From the IMG/VR virus record IMGVR_UViG_3300021091_000242, positions 1 to 32,915 of that record: 32,915 nucleotides of DNA. The stretch is one strand, 5' to 3'. Positions 16,301 through 23,200 of this stretch are shown here, piece after piece (the stretch's first letter is position 1; every line of letters begins with the position of its first letter). A model generated the notes under the pieces. That model saw only the letters and a list, made by a program, of their open reading frames with translations, did not search any database and was not told where the DNA came from. Origin of the DNA: a virus. Position numbers and translations under genes: made by a program.

Positions 16301-18665
16301 AAGAATTGACTATCTAAACGATAACTACAATAAAACTACTGAAACTGTTGGTGGAGTTTCTATTGACACTCAGACATATAAGTTGATGCAAGGATATAAG
16401 AGTTTCAATCCACCAGCTTCAGACGATCTATATCTATTGAGAAATGGAGTTGTACAAAATCCTGGTCAAGATTTTACTATCGGCAATGGATACATCACAT
16501 TTACTACAAATATAAATGCAACTGAAGACCTCTTTATTATGTACACTCATGGAACTGAGGAAAGAACCATCTCTAGTTCTGCTGCAGTAAGTTCTTCTGT
16601 TCATAGATATACTTTATCTACTGCTCTTGCATCTAATGAATATAACGATATTGTTCTTTATGCAGATGGCGCTCCTAGATTCTATCAAAGAAATGACTTC
16701 ACAGTTGAAAATAATGGCACTGAACTTCATTTGACGCACACCAATGGAATTACTCCAACACAAGTATTTGTAATGAAGTATCCATCTGTTGTTGTCGTAG
16801 ATGAGTACGAAGATTGTCCAGATGGAACAAGAACAAGATTTAAACTTCTATACAATAATCAGAATCTTGTAGTTGGTAATGTTGCAACAAATGCAGATAT
16901 CTTGATTTCTATCAATGGTGTAGTTCAACATCCAGGAACACAGTATACTTTAACGCAAAATAGGGGATTCGTGGACATGTCATATGCTCCACAATTTACC
17001 GATGAAATCTTTATGGTTAGAATGAATGGTAACTTGGTAAGAAACCTTACTCCTACTGGAGTTACCAGACAATATACATTAAATGTACCAGAATCATTGG
17101 AAAAAGAGAACATTGTCATTTTCTCTAATAACACATGGAAGTTTGCAGAACTTGGTGATTTTGCATGGAATAATGACTCAACAATTACACTCTCAACTGC
17201 ACATACTTCGGGCAATTTATTTGCAGTTAAATTCTATGGTGTGTTCAATCTCCTAGATCAAATTCATACTCCATTCAACGGTGTCATCACTAAATTTAAT
17301 TTATTTGATGGAGAGCAGAATTTTGTACCTGTTGGTACAGTTGACAATGACAATAACCCAGATGAAACTAGTTTGGTTGTAGTTAAAAATGGAAAAGTAT
17401 TAGATCCAAAAGTTGATTACACATTAACTGGTGATATTGAAAGTCAACTAGTATTTGCTACAGCTCCAGTATCCTCTGACATTATTTCAGTTAGAACTGT
17501 CGGTTCGTTTGATAAGTTGGATACCATTACAAATGGATCTGGATATAGCTTCAATATTAAAAAGAATGCTGTTGATTATTATCCAAATGCACATATCGAC
17601 AGACCAAGAGAACTTGCAAATCAACTAATGGTTATAGTTGATGGAAACATCCAAAGTCCTTTATATGATTATTTTGTTTATCAAAATTTACTGGTGTTTA
17701 ACAGCATTATTAATTTCTCTAAGATGGTCATCTTAGATTTCCGTGGAACATTTGATGATGTGAAGGTCTTCAACAGATTCAATCAAGTGTCTATTGGTGA
17801 TGAAATTAAAATTACTGGTGAAGAGAATCCTAGAAAGGTAACTCAAGTATTATCACCAAATGTTTTAAAGACTGAAGCTTATACTGGCAAAGGTCCATCT
17901 GGATTTGCCGCTACTTCAAGTATTGCAAATGGAAAGATCAGTCAAATTACAGTTACTTCGCAAGGATTAAATTATAAAGATCCAATTGTTCTCAGAACAA
18001 TTGGTACTGGAACTGGTGCAAAATCTATTGGTCTTACTAACCAATATATTGGTGGCGGATTAGAATCTGGTCAAATTCTTTACTTTGGTCATAATGTATA
18101 CACAACACATTATGTGTTCCCAACAGTATATGCATACGTCGAGAAAAAACAACCACTATCTAAATCGCAAGTTAGAAAAGGTACGAAGTTAAGTGCAAAC
18201 ATTAATGCAACTGTTGAGACAATTCCTCTCGCAAATACCTTTGAATTGCCTTCAAATACACCTATAGTTACAGTTTCTTCTTCCAGCGGCGGTGGGGCTT
18301 CATTCAAAGTCTTTATTTCTCGTGGAGAGTTGAGAAAAATTGAAATCCTAAATGGTGGTAGTGGTTATGATGACAGAGACATCAAACTTGAACTGACTGG
18401 TGGCGGAGGTACTGGATGCGTATTAGAACCCGTTCTAAACGGTTCTGGGACCATTACAGACGTGATTATCAGAAACCCTGGTGTTGGTTACGATACGTTT
18501 AGAGTTATTATTCACAACGTAGATGGTAACAATATTGTCAACGCAGAAGTAATTGAATACACCTATGTTTCTCAGTCTGGAATTGATGGTTGCACAAGGG
18601 CAGTCCTTGGTTCTGCAGCGTCACATTCCCAAAACGACATTGTATACTTTGATAGTTATCTTTAA
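7389..18665 (+). CDS. gp7: Giant gp7-like baseplate wedge protein with beta-repeat extensions (3758 aa)
   Basis: At 3758 residues this is more than three times T4 gp7 (about 1030). The segment near residues 196-232, containing FYSAKG and HRILFKILFNDRKFNIKLKS, matches in pattern the C-terminal part of T4 gp7 (FYSTKG, FLFKVLYNEEVEIEIES, from memory). The N-terminal QFPHYVQENNQKFLQFLASYYE region likewise fits gp7's 'LLQDSNFEAFCEAYIQYL'. After that come GxGY-type beta repeats (about 245-330 and 1035-1220, later about 1795-1960), two 'eIiFYks..t.sF..C' modules (about 78-130 and 508-558), 14 or so 'NGV.Q.P..DYT' repeats (about 2257-3458), and more GxGY repeats near the C-terminus. The gene lies between gp6 and gp8, exactly as in T4, and starts within gp6's stop. 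A wedge core with a long outward extension is inferred. Confidence 0.82.
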   Translation: MIYLEEKTSNVSLLIENQFPHYVQENNQKFLQFLASYYESQENKFQPLDIASNLVDYYNISYYRPSKLIEKTELKQNLLTTSTSIQVTSTDGFPKTNGYIQIGSEIIFYKSKTATSFLECVRGTTALILESIPKSEIFLRSSKSAEHKSGSSVKNIAFSYANEFFSRIKSELAPLLPEVLDESLDVAAFIKNIKSFYSAKGSLNSHRILFKILFNDRKFNIKLKSRGSGAKLKINNFTGFIPADPKPEIVSGGSGYDNRKDNSNKLINPPVVDIFGGGTGSISVNGIRPNTTAVVEVTNINSNGTITDIEVRDTGEGYRGPITARVRPKNFIQDQKVYNSSRTGAGRVEYFDAFTNELILYDVLGYFNPNDEILSDGGEKARAYIAQSFTTPIQSRSGLEVVSEDQQIEFPREYTFKTSDANYTQKKVIRCKLIQGFELQNNTFPLANTLIQDEDKLFGLSGVKIEVDSFTPLTNNIFEFEVSSNSDIDNIYLQPTTAVTKSVTGISSSTTGLVITVDDASRFPITNGIISINGREISYKTRSIHQFFNCKYTGNQTFNLGIKDEVISYGRIKYDVEWVTNQTIKIGDYRFYGNNFYIAETDGISGSTPPTHTAGSVLDGSFALGNADPVSWRYVSSNRYDHTFYLNYNNSAITNPRFQLLAVPGDVVIESGGSLHINTKFEFTRFDSPNIDSYNFTTSEISDRLSLVLGTNYNRTRESVTDSRFPSYKSLIGFSNSYDHADYIYIPSSGIPRWWNDIVDLSQQTLPAADQKKIAFTNQKLICRWKKSGLIYDTQAIGPKKKTKKLIGLNIDAIQVNSYKGNTVEYGFINRFFIGDGGNYPVPYKEVNGISTEVDYGKLPEFIITDGTNTSVITNQNNLTKISGSITKINFSKLLSLWSGNSNLTGFTSKPSIEVINQNPITLVAFINYDGIDPSLNIITRTNHNLQTTDKVKFRSNDVYFNNLISGTEYYVRKINNNSFTLHRTKSDALLNANLVPLSFKTVVVNGQTVPAISAPQPGFAFRFETDVLNPVGYTPTVLDVSYKNGIIDNILIRDSGSGYIQLPKIVISGGGKTTNIEIPFSIGGERIIEMSGPLVSFTNFYKNNYTEIDNFTAIPINFEVPPKVTVNNGKNARAVAYTANGTIVSMVLIDKGSSYSVPPRVVVTGTGKNALITSKINSVGEVTGFTIVSGGTGYTVAPRIDIESVGAGGVVSARLKEWTFNLVRQLKKYNRIDSYGGYVYDDGDAKPSTNNPKQFQLINYDLDFPKDLDKKQYYLLQNSDKLLAKYTQEKNPIAVDALKQSILQTNPSRNFVTNPLTEAEIFSMPVHSPAIVISYDGVPIYSGKKALKERNKSIVINPTDSRFLSQWTELKSRYKLKYTEVQSGTPGAIILSTTNGTKYVTLSRTDGPSITEYPIGTFIEDYEYIVGDDNDLDAHNGRFSITPEFPNGRYCYFTTTSSYDPITNALVEASVANNNSIGFNGFPYFIGDEFAAEYDTFMNSKCRTNDKIPQVYTRSFEKDIDPAPLVGFPGLPHNDEYPQEKINTFRTIASTKSVSRGSVDSVIIESKGNNYRVGDRLDVDNTLTSGSGFSAFVSKVGGKTLTELTKSSDYKTVTFKTNQTNGLKIGDYVYFDYSSSTSPVQINLHGNVDSAPLDTRVRRLSGVEVSLPQGSSVDIYKDKQVFTINLNFKYVYQLNIVANSEFKLTYDIDAVNEFFTLEESPANSVILTAENIPNRLYLHVSKYIYELNKTTDFYGTHRVFSVDTQNNKFVIKFPESTLLYEQSNLLYNVKSYGATGPIEEISISNPGFNYKKLPSIRGIIKQGTNDEVAGDGKAIIQANSNTIGTIRNISYDSIGEAFTSNKNVNYYLNIPSTAKVINNFEIYDVEIENGGQLYDNVIQILVNGSSTLATLKATVNIGTITNVEVINGGAYFSEIPTLTVVSQQGSGAILKAKIRRKKLYAGVILKGTNNPQQILSKLYPVQVETSVVNFDDETSTLEFDERVGQFKNQDVLYTLDGKPYGKIVSIRRSRAYTKVNSYCKLQPEKIDISGNTSESLQKITDSNYYQDWSYSIVSSRDTKEWKKDQNINTHAAGFKQFGKKVIERRKSFFDNPADVFRSSVIFTTNIVNTINLNVKLSPCKVQKIFFQNPATFTIGDYVYGTTSGAIGEVIDKSTYFVSLRIRNRINFLLNEVVVNIRPEYAFGLLTGTSKSLAFWNGLFQEPKESYDISIADPAYSGIPETFVPKFTLDNNDQVIVYRSTTDFVNLDTQTIPAASTTFSLSVNRTGYNVTSSNLQEFIISIGGSVQNPNNLTVTNNIINITDPLTHSSKIFAVRHEKLRKLTFTGSGTTYIINYTPADDCNLVIFHEGAFQTQLLTDFTLSGNTVVFDEPVNINNIFGWYIDETVTCDLVNVSNVNNNRALSIIPCVTKNFNESIESNAVKTPDSLYEIRKETIDGTVYPSNSTTVTGFDTKFTYTSPRFSSSYVELLDRIEFNGSSKTFTLKTNGESYTPSNGKESLVVYINNSVLDQDQYSVSGTNITFVQTYSSSQLCTVVDYVSKYLSNTNNEKGALLDRLNVVQNGTRQTFNLSDKGVPKYVNNVGDIFTIKNGLLKRPDSVTHAINDNKITFAAAPVSGDNIKLAFFNRQLLPEPTKNVILDPLRCFDGVRTSFPITVNGILLAPITVNHLFIVRNGVMQKPGVDYTLSGGHNVVFSSAPRDWEIVFSFYSYNGLNQNIVLNVAKYFDGAQKSFGLTQNYQSTTVTADQNTLVFRNGVYQYPTTDYVISDKQTGPYITFDSAPVSTDNIFITNLKQTLVDATSYFSQLTSNQIQSSAPNGTYDTTIFLIFVNGLLQVGNSWSYANNIITFNSTVSLTLDKVKVYAFTNAKRPLDSISITNTSTLTYNLNYNSSQINNVSKASDLIVSIEGVVQEPEVAYTVTSGTITFNTTTLYQTGIDIYIYQVGNTSSNLTERIDYLNDNYNKTTETVGGVSIDTQTYKLMQGYKSFNPPASDDLYLLRNGVVQNPGQDFTIGNGYITFTTNINATEDLFIMYTHGTEERTISSSAAVSSSVHRYTLSTALASNEYNDIVLYADGAPRFYQRNDFTVENNGTELHLTHTNGITPTQVFVMKYPSVVVVDEYEDCPDGTRTRFKLLYNNQNLVVGNVATNADILISINGVVQHPGTQYTLTQNRGFVDMSYAPQFTDEIFMVRMNGNLVRNLTPTGVTRQYTLNVPESLEKENIVIFSNNTWKFAELGDFAWNNDSTITLSTAHTSGNLFAVKFYGVFNLLDQIHTPFNGVITKFNLFDGEQNFVPVGTVDNDNNPDETSLVVVKNGKVLDPKVDYTLTGDIESQLVFATAPVSSDIISVRTVGSFDKLDTITNGSGYSFNIKKNAVDYYPNAHIDRPRELANQLMVIVDGNIQSPLYDYFVYQNLLVFNSIINFSKMVILDFRGTFDDVKVFNRFNQVSIGDEIKITGEENPRKVTQVLSPNVLKTEAYTGKGPSGFAATSSIANGKISQITVTSQGLNYKDPIVLRTIGTGTGAKSIGLTNQYIGGGLESGQILYFGHNVYTTHYVFPTVYAYVEKKQPLSKSQVRKGTKLSANINATVETIPLANTFELPSNTPIVTVSSSSGGGASFKVFISRGELRKIEILNGGSGYDDRDIKLELTGGGGTGCVLEPVLNGSGTITDVIIRNPGVGYDTFRVIIHNVDGNNIVNAEVIEYTYVSQSGIDGCTRAVLGSAASHSQNDIVYFDSYL
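8121..8370 (+). repeat. GxGY-type beta repeats, first set in the gp7-like protein
   Basis: Coding repeat. SGGSGYDN, then a Gly-rich FGGGTGS turn, then 'GTITDIEVRDTGEGYRGP' follow the pattern of glycine turn, strand, 'G.I..I.V...G.GY'. The same pattern recurs later in this gene and in gp14. It probably forms a small beta-solenoid or beta-prism. Confidence 0.6.
10500..11040 (+). repeat. GxGY-type beta repeats, second set in the gp7-like protein
   Basis: Coding repeat with three consecutive units: 'NGIIDNILIRDSGSGYIQLP', 'NGTIVSMVLIDKGSSYSVPP' and 'VGEVTGFTIVSGGTGYTVAP'. Each is followed by a strand ending in a Gly-rich turn (ISGGGK, VTGTGK, SVGAGG). Spacing between units is about 50-80 residues. 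Confidence 0.65.
14157..17762 (+). repeat. About 14 tandem 'NGV.Q.P..DYT' beta repeats in the gp7-like protein
   Basis: Coding tandem repeat covering residues about 2257-3458, roughly 86 residues per unit. The core pattern is strand, [IV]xxNGxxQxPxxDYT, a short hairpin, IxF, xxAPxxxDxI. Clear copies include VRNGVMQKPGVDYTLSGG, FRNGVYQYPTTDYVISD, RNGVVQNPGQDFTIGNG, INGVVQHPGTQYTLTQN and VKNGKVLDPKVDYTLTG; others are more diverged. The pattern resembles repeats I know from phage tail fibres. Unit boundaries are approximate. Confidence 0.78.
17890..18550 (+). repeat. GxGY-type beta repeats at the C-terminus of the gp7-like protein
   Basis: Coding repeat. 'NGKISQITVTSQGLNYKDP', 'RGELRKIEILNGGSGYDD' and 'SGTITDVIIRNPGVGYDT' repeat the strand and G.GY pattern, with Gly-rich turns between (IGTGTGAK, TGGGGTG). 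The set is followed by a final GCTRAVLGSAASHSQ segment that resembles the end of the 'C.RGT' module. Confidence 0.65.
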
Positions 18666-18671
18666 TAAATA
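18664..18671 (+). promoter_or_regulatory. T4-type late promoter (AATAAATA) before gp8
   Basis: AATAAATA differs from the T4 late octamer TATAAATA only in the first base. It overlaps the stop codon of the gp7-like gene and ends 26 bases before the gp8 ATG. The same box at a similar distance occurs before three other genes here. It would be read by the phage late sigma factor gp55. Confidence 0.65.
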
Positions 18672-18697
18672 AAAGTACAAATAATAAGAAGAGAATA

Positions 18698-20248
18698 ATG
18701 CCTTCACTCGTAACTGATAATTTCAGAGTTTTTGCTGCGGAACAGTTTATTGAGTCACTGGAAGAACCATATAATACTAGTGGAAATCCAGAAGCTGATA
18801 ACACAACTGCAGCATACTCTTATAGAAGTAAGATCTATTTGTTTACAGGAAGACCACAGAATTGGACTCTTGAAAGATATGCTGGTGTAACTGCTGTAAC
18901 AGAGTTTGATCCACCAGAACCATACGATTCATTCAATGACATGAATGAAACTTATGATGATATGATTGCAATGAAAAGAGTTACGAGATCTGATGTCTCT
19001 AAAGTAATTAGAAGAAATACTTGGAGATCTGGTATTAAGTATGATATGTATAAGAATGATTATACTCCAAATAAATTATCAATTAATGGTCAATCTAAAC
19101 TATATGATTCACAATTTTATGTAATCAACAGTAATTATCAAGTATATAAGTGCATTTATAACGGTGAAAGTCCAACATATCCAAATGGCAGAGCATCTAC
19201 TGTAGAACCTACTGGAAACTCTACATCAATCATTGAAAGTAATGCAGATGGATATAGATGGAAATACATGTATACCATCAATATTTCAGACTATATCAAA
19301 TTTGTTTCTAGTGATTTTATTCCAGTAAAGAGTGATTCAGCAGTTGTTTCTGCAGCGCAAGCTGGTGCAGTTGAACAACTACTTATTGAAAATAGAGGAA
19401 GTGGAATTTCTTCTGGAACATATTATTGTCCGATCATTGGTGATGGTACTACTAGTGCAATTGCTAGAATTGTTGTTCCATCAACAGGTACAAACTCTGG
19501 TAAGATCGACACTGTTGAACTTGAAAGAATTGGTGGTGGGTATACAAGAGCTAGAGTGATGCTCAACGAGGCATACAGTAACGTCAATAATGCATTGAGT
19601 AGAACTGGATCTTCAAGTTCCTTGAGTGGAACAGTAACTGCAATCATTTCACCACCTGGCGGTCATGGATTTGATCCATCTCTAGAATTGGGTGGTTATA
19701 GAGTTATGATTAATAAGAGTCTCGATTTCCTAGATGGAGATGGTGATATTCCAGTTGATTCACAATTCAGAAGATATGGTCTTGTTTCTGATCCACAGTC
19801 ACCAAATAATCAAGATCTTATACTAAACACTGCAACCGCTTGTTATGCAGTGAAATTTCCAGCAGCAACTAATGTAAACTTTGCTCCAGGCGAAGTAATT
19901 ACACAATCTACTACTGGTGCAAAAGGAAGAGTAATTCACTGGGACTCTGTAACTAAGGTTCTTAGGTACTACCAGAATGAATATGTTGATGCAACTCAAA
20001 CTGGACAAAATCAATACAAACTAGTTGATTTTGGTGGTTCAAATTCAATTACTGGTGCAACTAGTCAAGTAACAGCAACTCCAGACACTGCTACATCTGG
20101 TGTTTATTTTGGCATTAATTTTACTTCTGGATACGCTACTCCCGAAGTTAAAAAGAACAGTGGTAACATCATTTACGTAGAAAATAGAAAAGCAGTTAAC
20201 AGATCGAATGACCAGACAGAAGATATCAAACTGGTCATCGAATTTTAA
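18698..20248 (+). CDS. gp8: Baseplate wedge protein gp8
   Basis: Gp8 joins gp7 and gp10 in the T4 wedge. The N-terminal 200 residues follow gp8: a 'FRVFAAEQFIESL' start, 'IYLFTGRPQNWT', 'YDSFNDMNETYDDMIAMKRVTRSDVSKVIRRNTW', 'QVYKCIYN' and the conserved 'ADGYRWKYMYTINISDYIKF..DFIPV' segment (about 186-210). At 516 residues it is longer than T4 gp8 (about 334). The extra part includes a GxGY-type strand set (about 220-290) and a 'F.PGEVITQSTTGAKGRVIHWD' module (about 395-420) that recurs in gp14, the gp7-like and the DUF4815 proteins. Position after gp7-like and behind a late promoter supports the call. Confidence 0.9.
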   Translation: MPSLVTDNFRVFAAEQFIESLEEPYNTSGNPEADNTTAAYSYRSKIYLFTGRPQNWTLERYAGVTAVTEFDPPEPYDSFNDMNETYDDMIAMKRVTRSDVSKVIRRNTWRSGIKYDMYKNDYTPNKLSINGQSKLYDSQFYVINSNYQVYKCIYNGESPTYPNGRASTVEPTGNSTSIIESNADGYRWKYMYTINISDYIKFVSSDFIPVKSDSAVVSAAQAGAVEQLLIENRGSGISSGTYYCPIIGDGTTSAIARIVVPSTGTNSGKIDTVELERIGGGYTRARVMLNEAYSNVNNALSRTGSSSSLSGTVTAIISPPGGHGFDPSLELGGYRVMINKSLDFLDGDGDIPVDSQFRRYGLVSDPQSPNNQDLILNTATACYAVKFPAATNVNFAPGEVITQSTTGAKGRVIHWDSVTKVLRYYQNEYVDATQTGQNQYKLVDFGGSNSITGATSQVTATPDTATSGVYFGINFTSGYATPEVKKNSGNIIYVENRKAVNRSNDQTEDIKLVIEF

Positions 20249-20256
20249 AATAAATA
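20249..20256 (+). promoter_or_regulatory. T4-type late promoter (AATAAATA) before the DUF4815 gene
   Basis: AATAAATA starts one base after the gp8 stop codon and ends 30 bases before the ATG at 20287. One mismatch to the T4 late octamer, in its first base. A GAAGG Shine-Dalgarno follows at about 20273-20277. Confidence 0.65.
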
Positions 20257-20286
20257 GTCAAAAGAAATACCTGAAGGCTTTAATAA

Positions 20287-23200
20287 ATGCAGGACACCAA
20301 TCTCAGAATATCACCATACTTTGATGATTTTGATCGTTCAAAAAATTATCAAAAAGTTCTTTTTAAACCAGGTTATTCTGTACAGACCAGAGAATTAAAT
20401 TCTCTGCAATCTATCCTACAGAATCAAATTGAAAGATTTGGTCAACATGTTTTTAAAGATGGTTCTCTTGTAATTCCAGGTAACATTAACTATAATTTAA
20501 GTCTAAAAGCAGTGATGGTACAATCACTGATTAACGGTATTTCTGTAGAAAGTTATAGACAAAATTTAGTTGGAAAAACTCTAACTGGAACAACTTCGGG
20601 CGTAAAGGCCGAAGTAATTGATACTATCAGTCAATCAGAGTCTGAAAAAAACACAATCACTCTGTACGTTAAGTACACTGGTGGGGGAATCATTGAAGGA
20701 ACCACTCAGGTAAGTGAGTTTAAAAATAATGAAATTTTGTACGATGAAGATAATAATGCAGTTGCAATAACTACAGTTCAAAATTCAACAGCATATACTG
20801 CATCATCTGCTACAATTAATGCTGGAGTATATTTTATTCGAGGGTTTTTTGTTGAAGTTGCAACACAAAAAATTCTCTTAGATCAATATGGAGATAGACC
20901 ATCATATAAAGTTGGTCTTCAGGTTTCTGAAAGTATTATTGATTCTGAAGAAGATGCATCACTATTTGACAATGCACTAGGGTCAACTAACTATGCATCT
21001 CCAGGTGCAGATAGACTAAAAATTGAAGCCAAACTTGTAAAACAAAATTTACTTATTACAGAAGATTCGAACTTCATTGAACTGTTACGTATTGAAGAAG
21101 GTAAAGTTACTTTAATTAGAGAAAATTCTATTTACAGTGAGCTTGAAAAAAATCTTGCAAGAAGAACATACGATGAATCTGGTAGTTACACTATTAAACC
21201 ATACAGTGTAAAAATTAGAGAAGCTTTAAATGATGGAGAAAATGGTGGTGTATATTTACCAAATGAAGTTCTTCCTGATGGCAGAACTATCGTATCTTCA
21301 GTTGGTGCAAATTCTCCAGTAAATTCTATCAATGGCAAAAACTACTATGCTGTAGAATTATCTGAGGGTAAGGCATACGTAAAGGGTTTTGAAGTTACAA
21401 ATGAACGAAAACAATTTGAAATTGTACCAAAACCAAGAAACTATAATCAAATTAACAATCAAGGTATTCCATTAAATATTGGAACTCACTTTAAATTAGA
21501 TGGAACTCAAACTATTAGAGGAAGAGTTCAATTTAATGATACAATTTATCTAAAAGATGTCGATGGTGATATCATCGGTTCTTGTAAATCGATTGGTTTT
21601 ACAAATGGATTCCGTTTATATGTTACTGATGTTTCTGTATTTGAAACTTTAACATTAACTGGAACAAATAACATCTTAATTGGAGATTACGTTACTGGCG
21701 CAACATCTGGAGCAACTGGTTTTGTTGACAGTGTAAATGGTCAGACAATTAAACTTAAACAAATCAGTGGAACTTTTGTAACAGGTGAATCCGTAGTTGG
21801 TAGTAGATTCAGCGGTTCCACTCCTCCAACAATTAATACTATTGGAAAAAATCTTTTAGAAAATATAAGAAGTCTTGAAAAAATTGTTAATGGTAATAGT
21901 GAATTTTTTGCAAGCGTTGCATTAGAAGCAATTTCGTTGACAGGTTCTTCATTCTCTGTATCTGGAGGAACTGCTCTTACTGGAATCAATACTCTTCTTA
22001 ACTTTGAACTTTCAGCAAAATCAAAAGTTAGACTCGGAGATACAGTTGCAGAAGTAACTTCAGTTCAGACAAATGGAAGTTCTGCTACTCTCACAACATC
22101 GGTTGCTAATGGTACATACTATTCTGCTGCTAAGTTAATTTGCAAATTATATAAATCTCAAAACGGTCTTACAGTAAGAGCATCTAACAGTCCACTAAAA
22201 TCTGGTAGTGATTTTACTCATAATAGACTTATCTCAGATATCGGAATTTATACAATTAATGCAAACGGTGGTTTTACTATTGCAAAAGCTTCTTCGGAAG
22301 CAATTGATGTAACTTCAATTGTAATTACTACCAGTACTGCAAGAATTTCTGGTGCAACTTTCAATCAAACTGCTCCAAACGTAGTTGAAGTTACTGGAAC
22401 TGGTTTAACTGCAGGAACTTCAATTAATGTTTACTACAATTCAAGAATCTCAAATCCATCGTCTAGATCAAAAGAACTACAAAAATATAAAACATTATCT
22501 GTAGATAAACAGTTTAACGCAACCAATAATGTATATGGAACACGTTATTCTGATAGAGAAATTTCACTAAAATTTGCAGATGTAAGTAAAGTACACTGTG
22601 TACATCAAGCTGTCAGAGTAGAAGATTCTCCTTCTGATATGTTTGATTATTTGGTGCTAAACAACTCTGCAAATATTGTAGCGGGAGACCTAATTACTTC
22701 TGGTTTGGTTAAAGCAAGAGTAATTGGAGTAGCAACTTCTAATAAAGTTTATATTAAGTACATTTCAACTACAAAGTTCCCAAGTGCAACTAATATTGCT
22801 CTTTCTGTTGTTGTACCAACAAATCCTGCAGCAACTGGAGTTTTTATTCGTGAGTCTGCATATGGTAGATATATTGATGTGACTAATGATTTTATTTTTG
22901 TCAGAAATGACTCTGAGGATGTATACAAAATTTCTAAACTTGTAAGAAGATCTTCTGCAGCTGTACCAAATAATAAAATTGTAGTAATGTTTGATTATTT
23001 TAAACACGATAATCTATCTAATGATTTTTATTCTGTAGGGTCCTATGCAAATCTTGGTTATGAAGATATTCCACTATCATACAATTTCATCTCTCTAGCA
23101 GATTTAATTGACTTTAGATATTATTCTCAACCATCTTCTATTGGTTCAGCTACTGGTCAAATTTCATCTCCATATACAGAAACTGCATCTTCTTCTCCAT

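Noticed and set aside
7389-18665. Possibility that the 11.3-kb frame is an artefact fusing several genes
   Set aside because: The frame is uninterrupted, its codon and amino-acid use is uniform, no internal start with a good ribosome binding site stood out, and repeats of the same type occur on both sides of any likely break.
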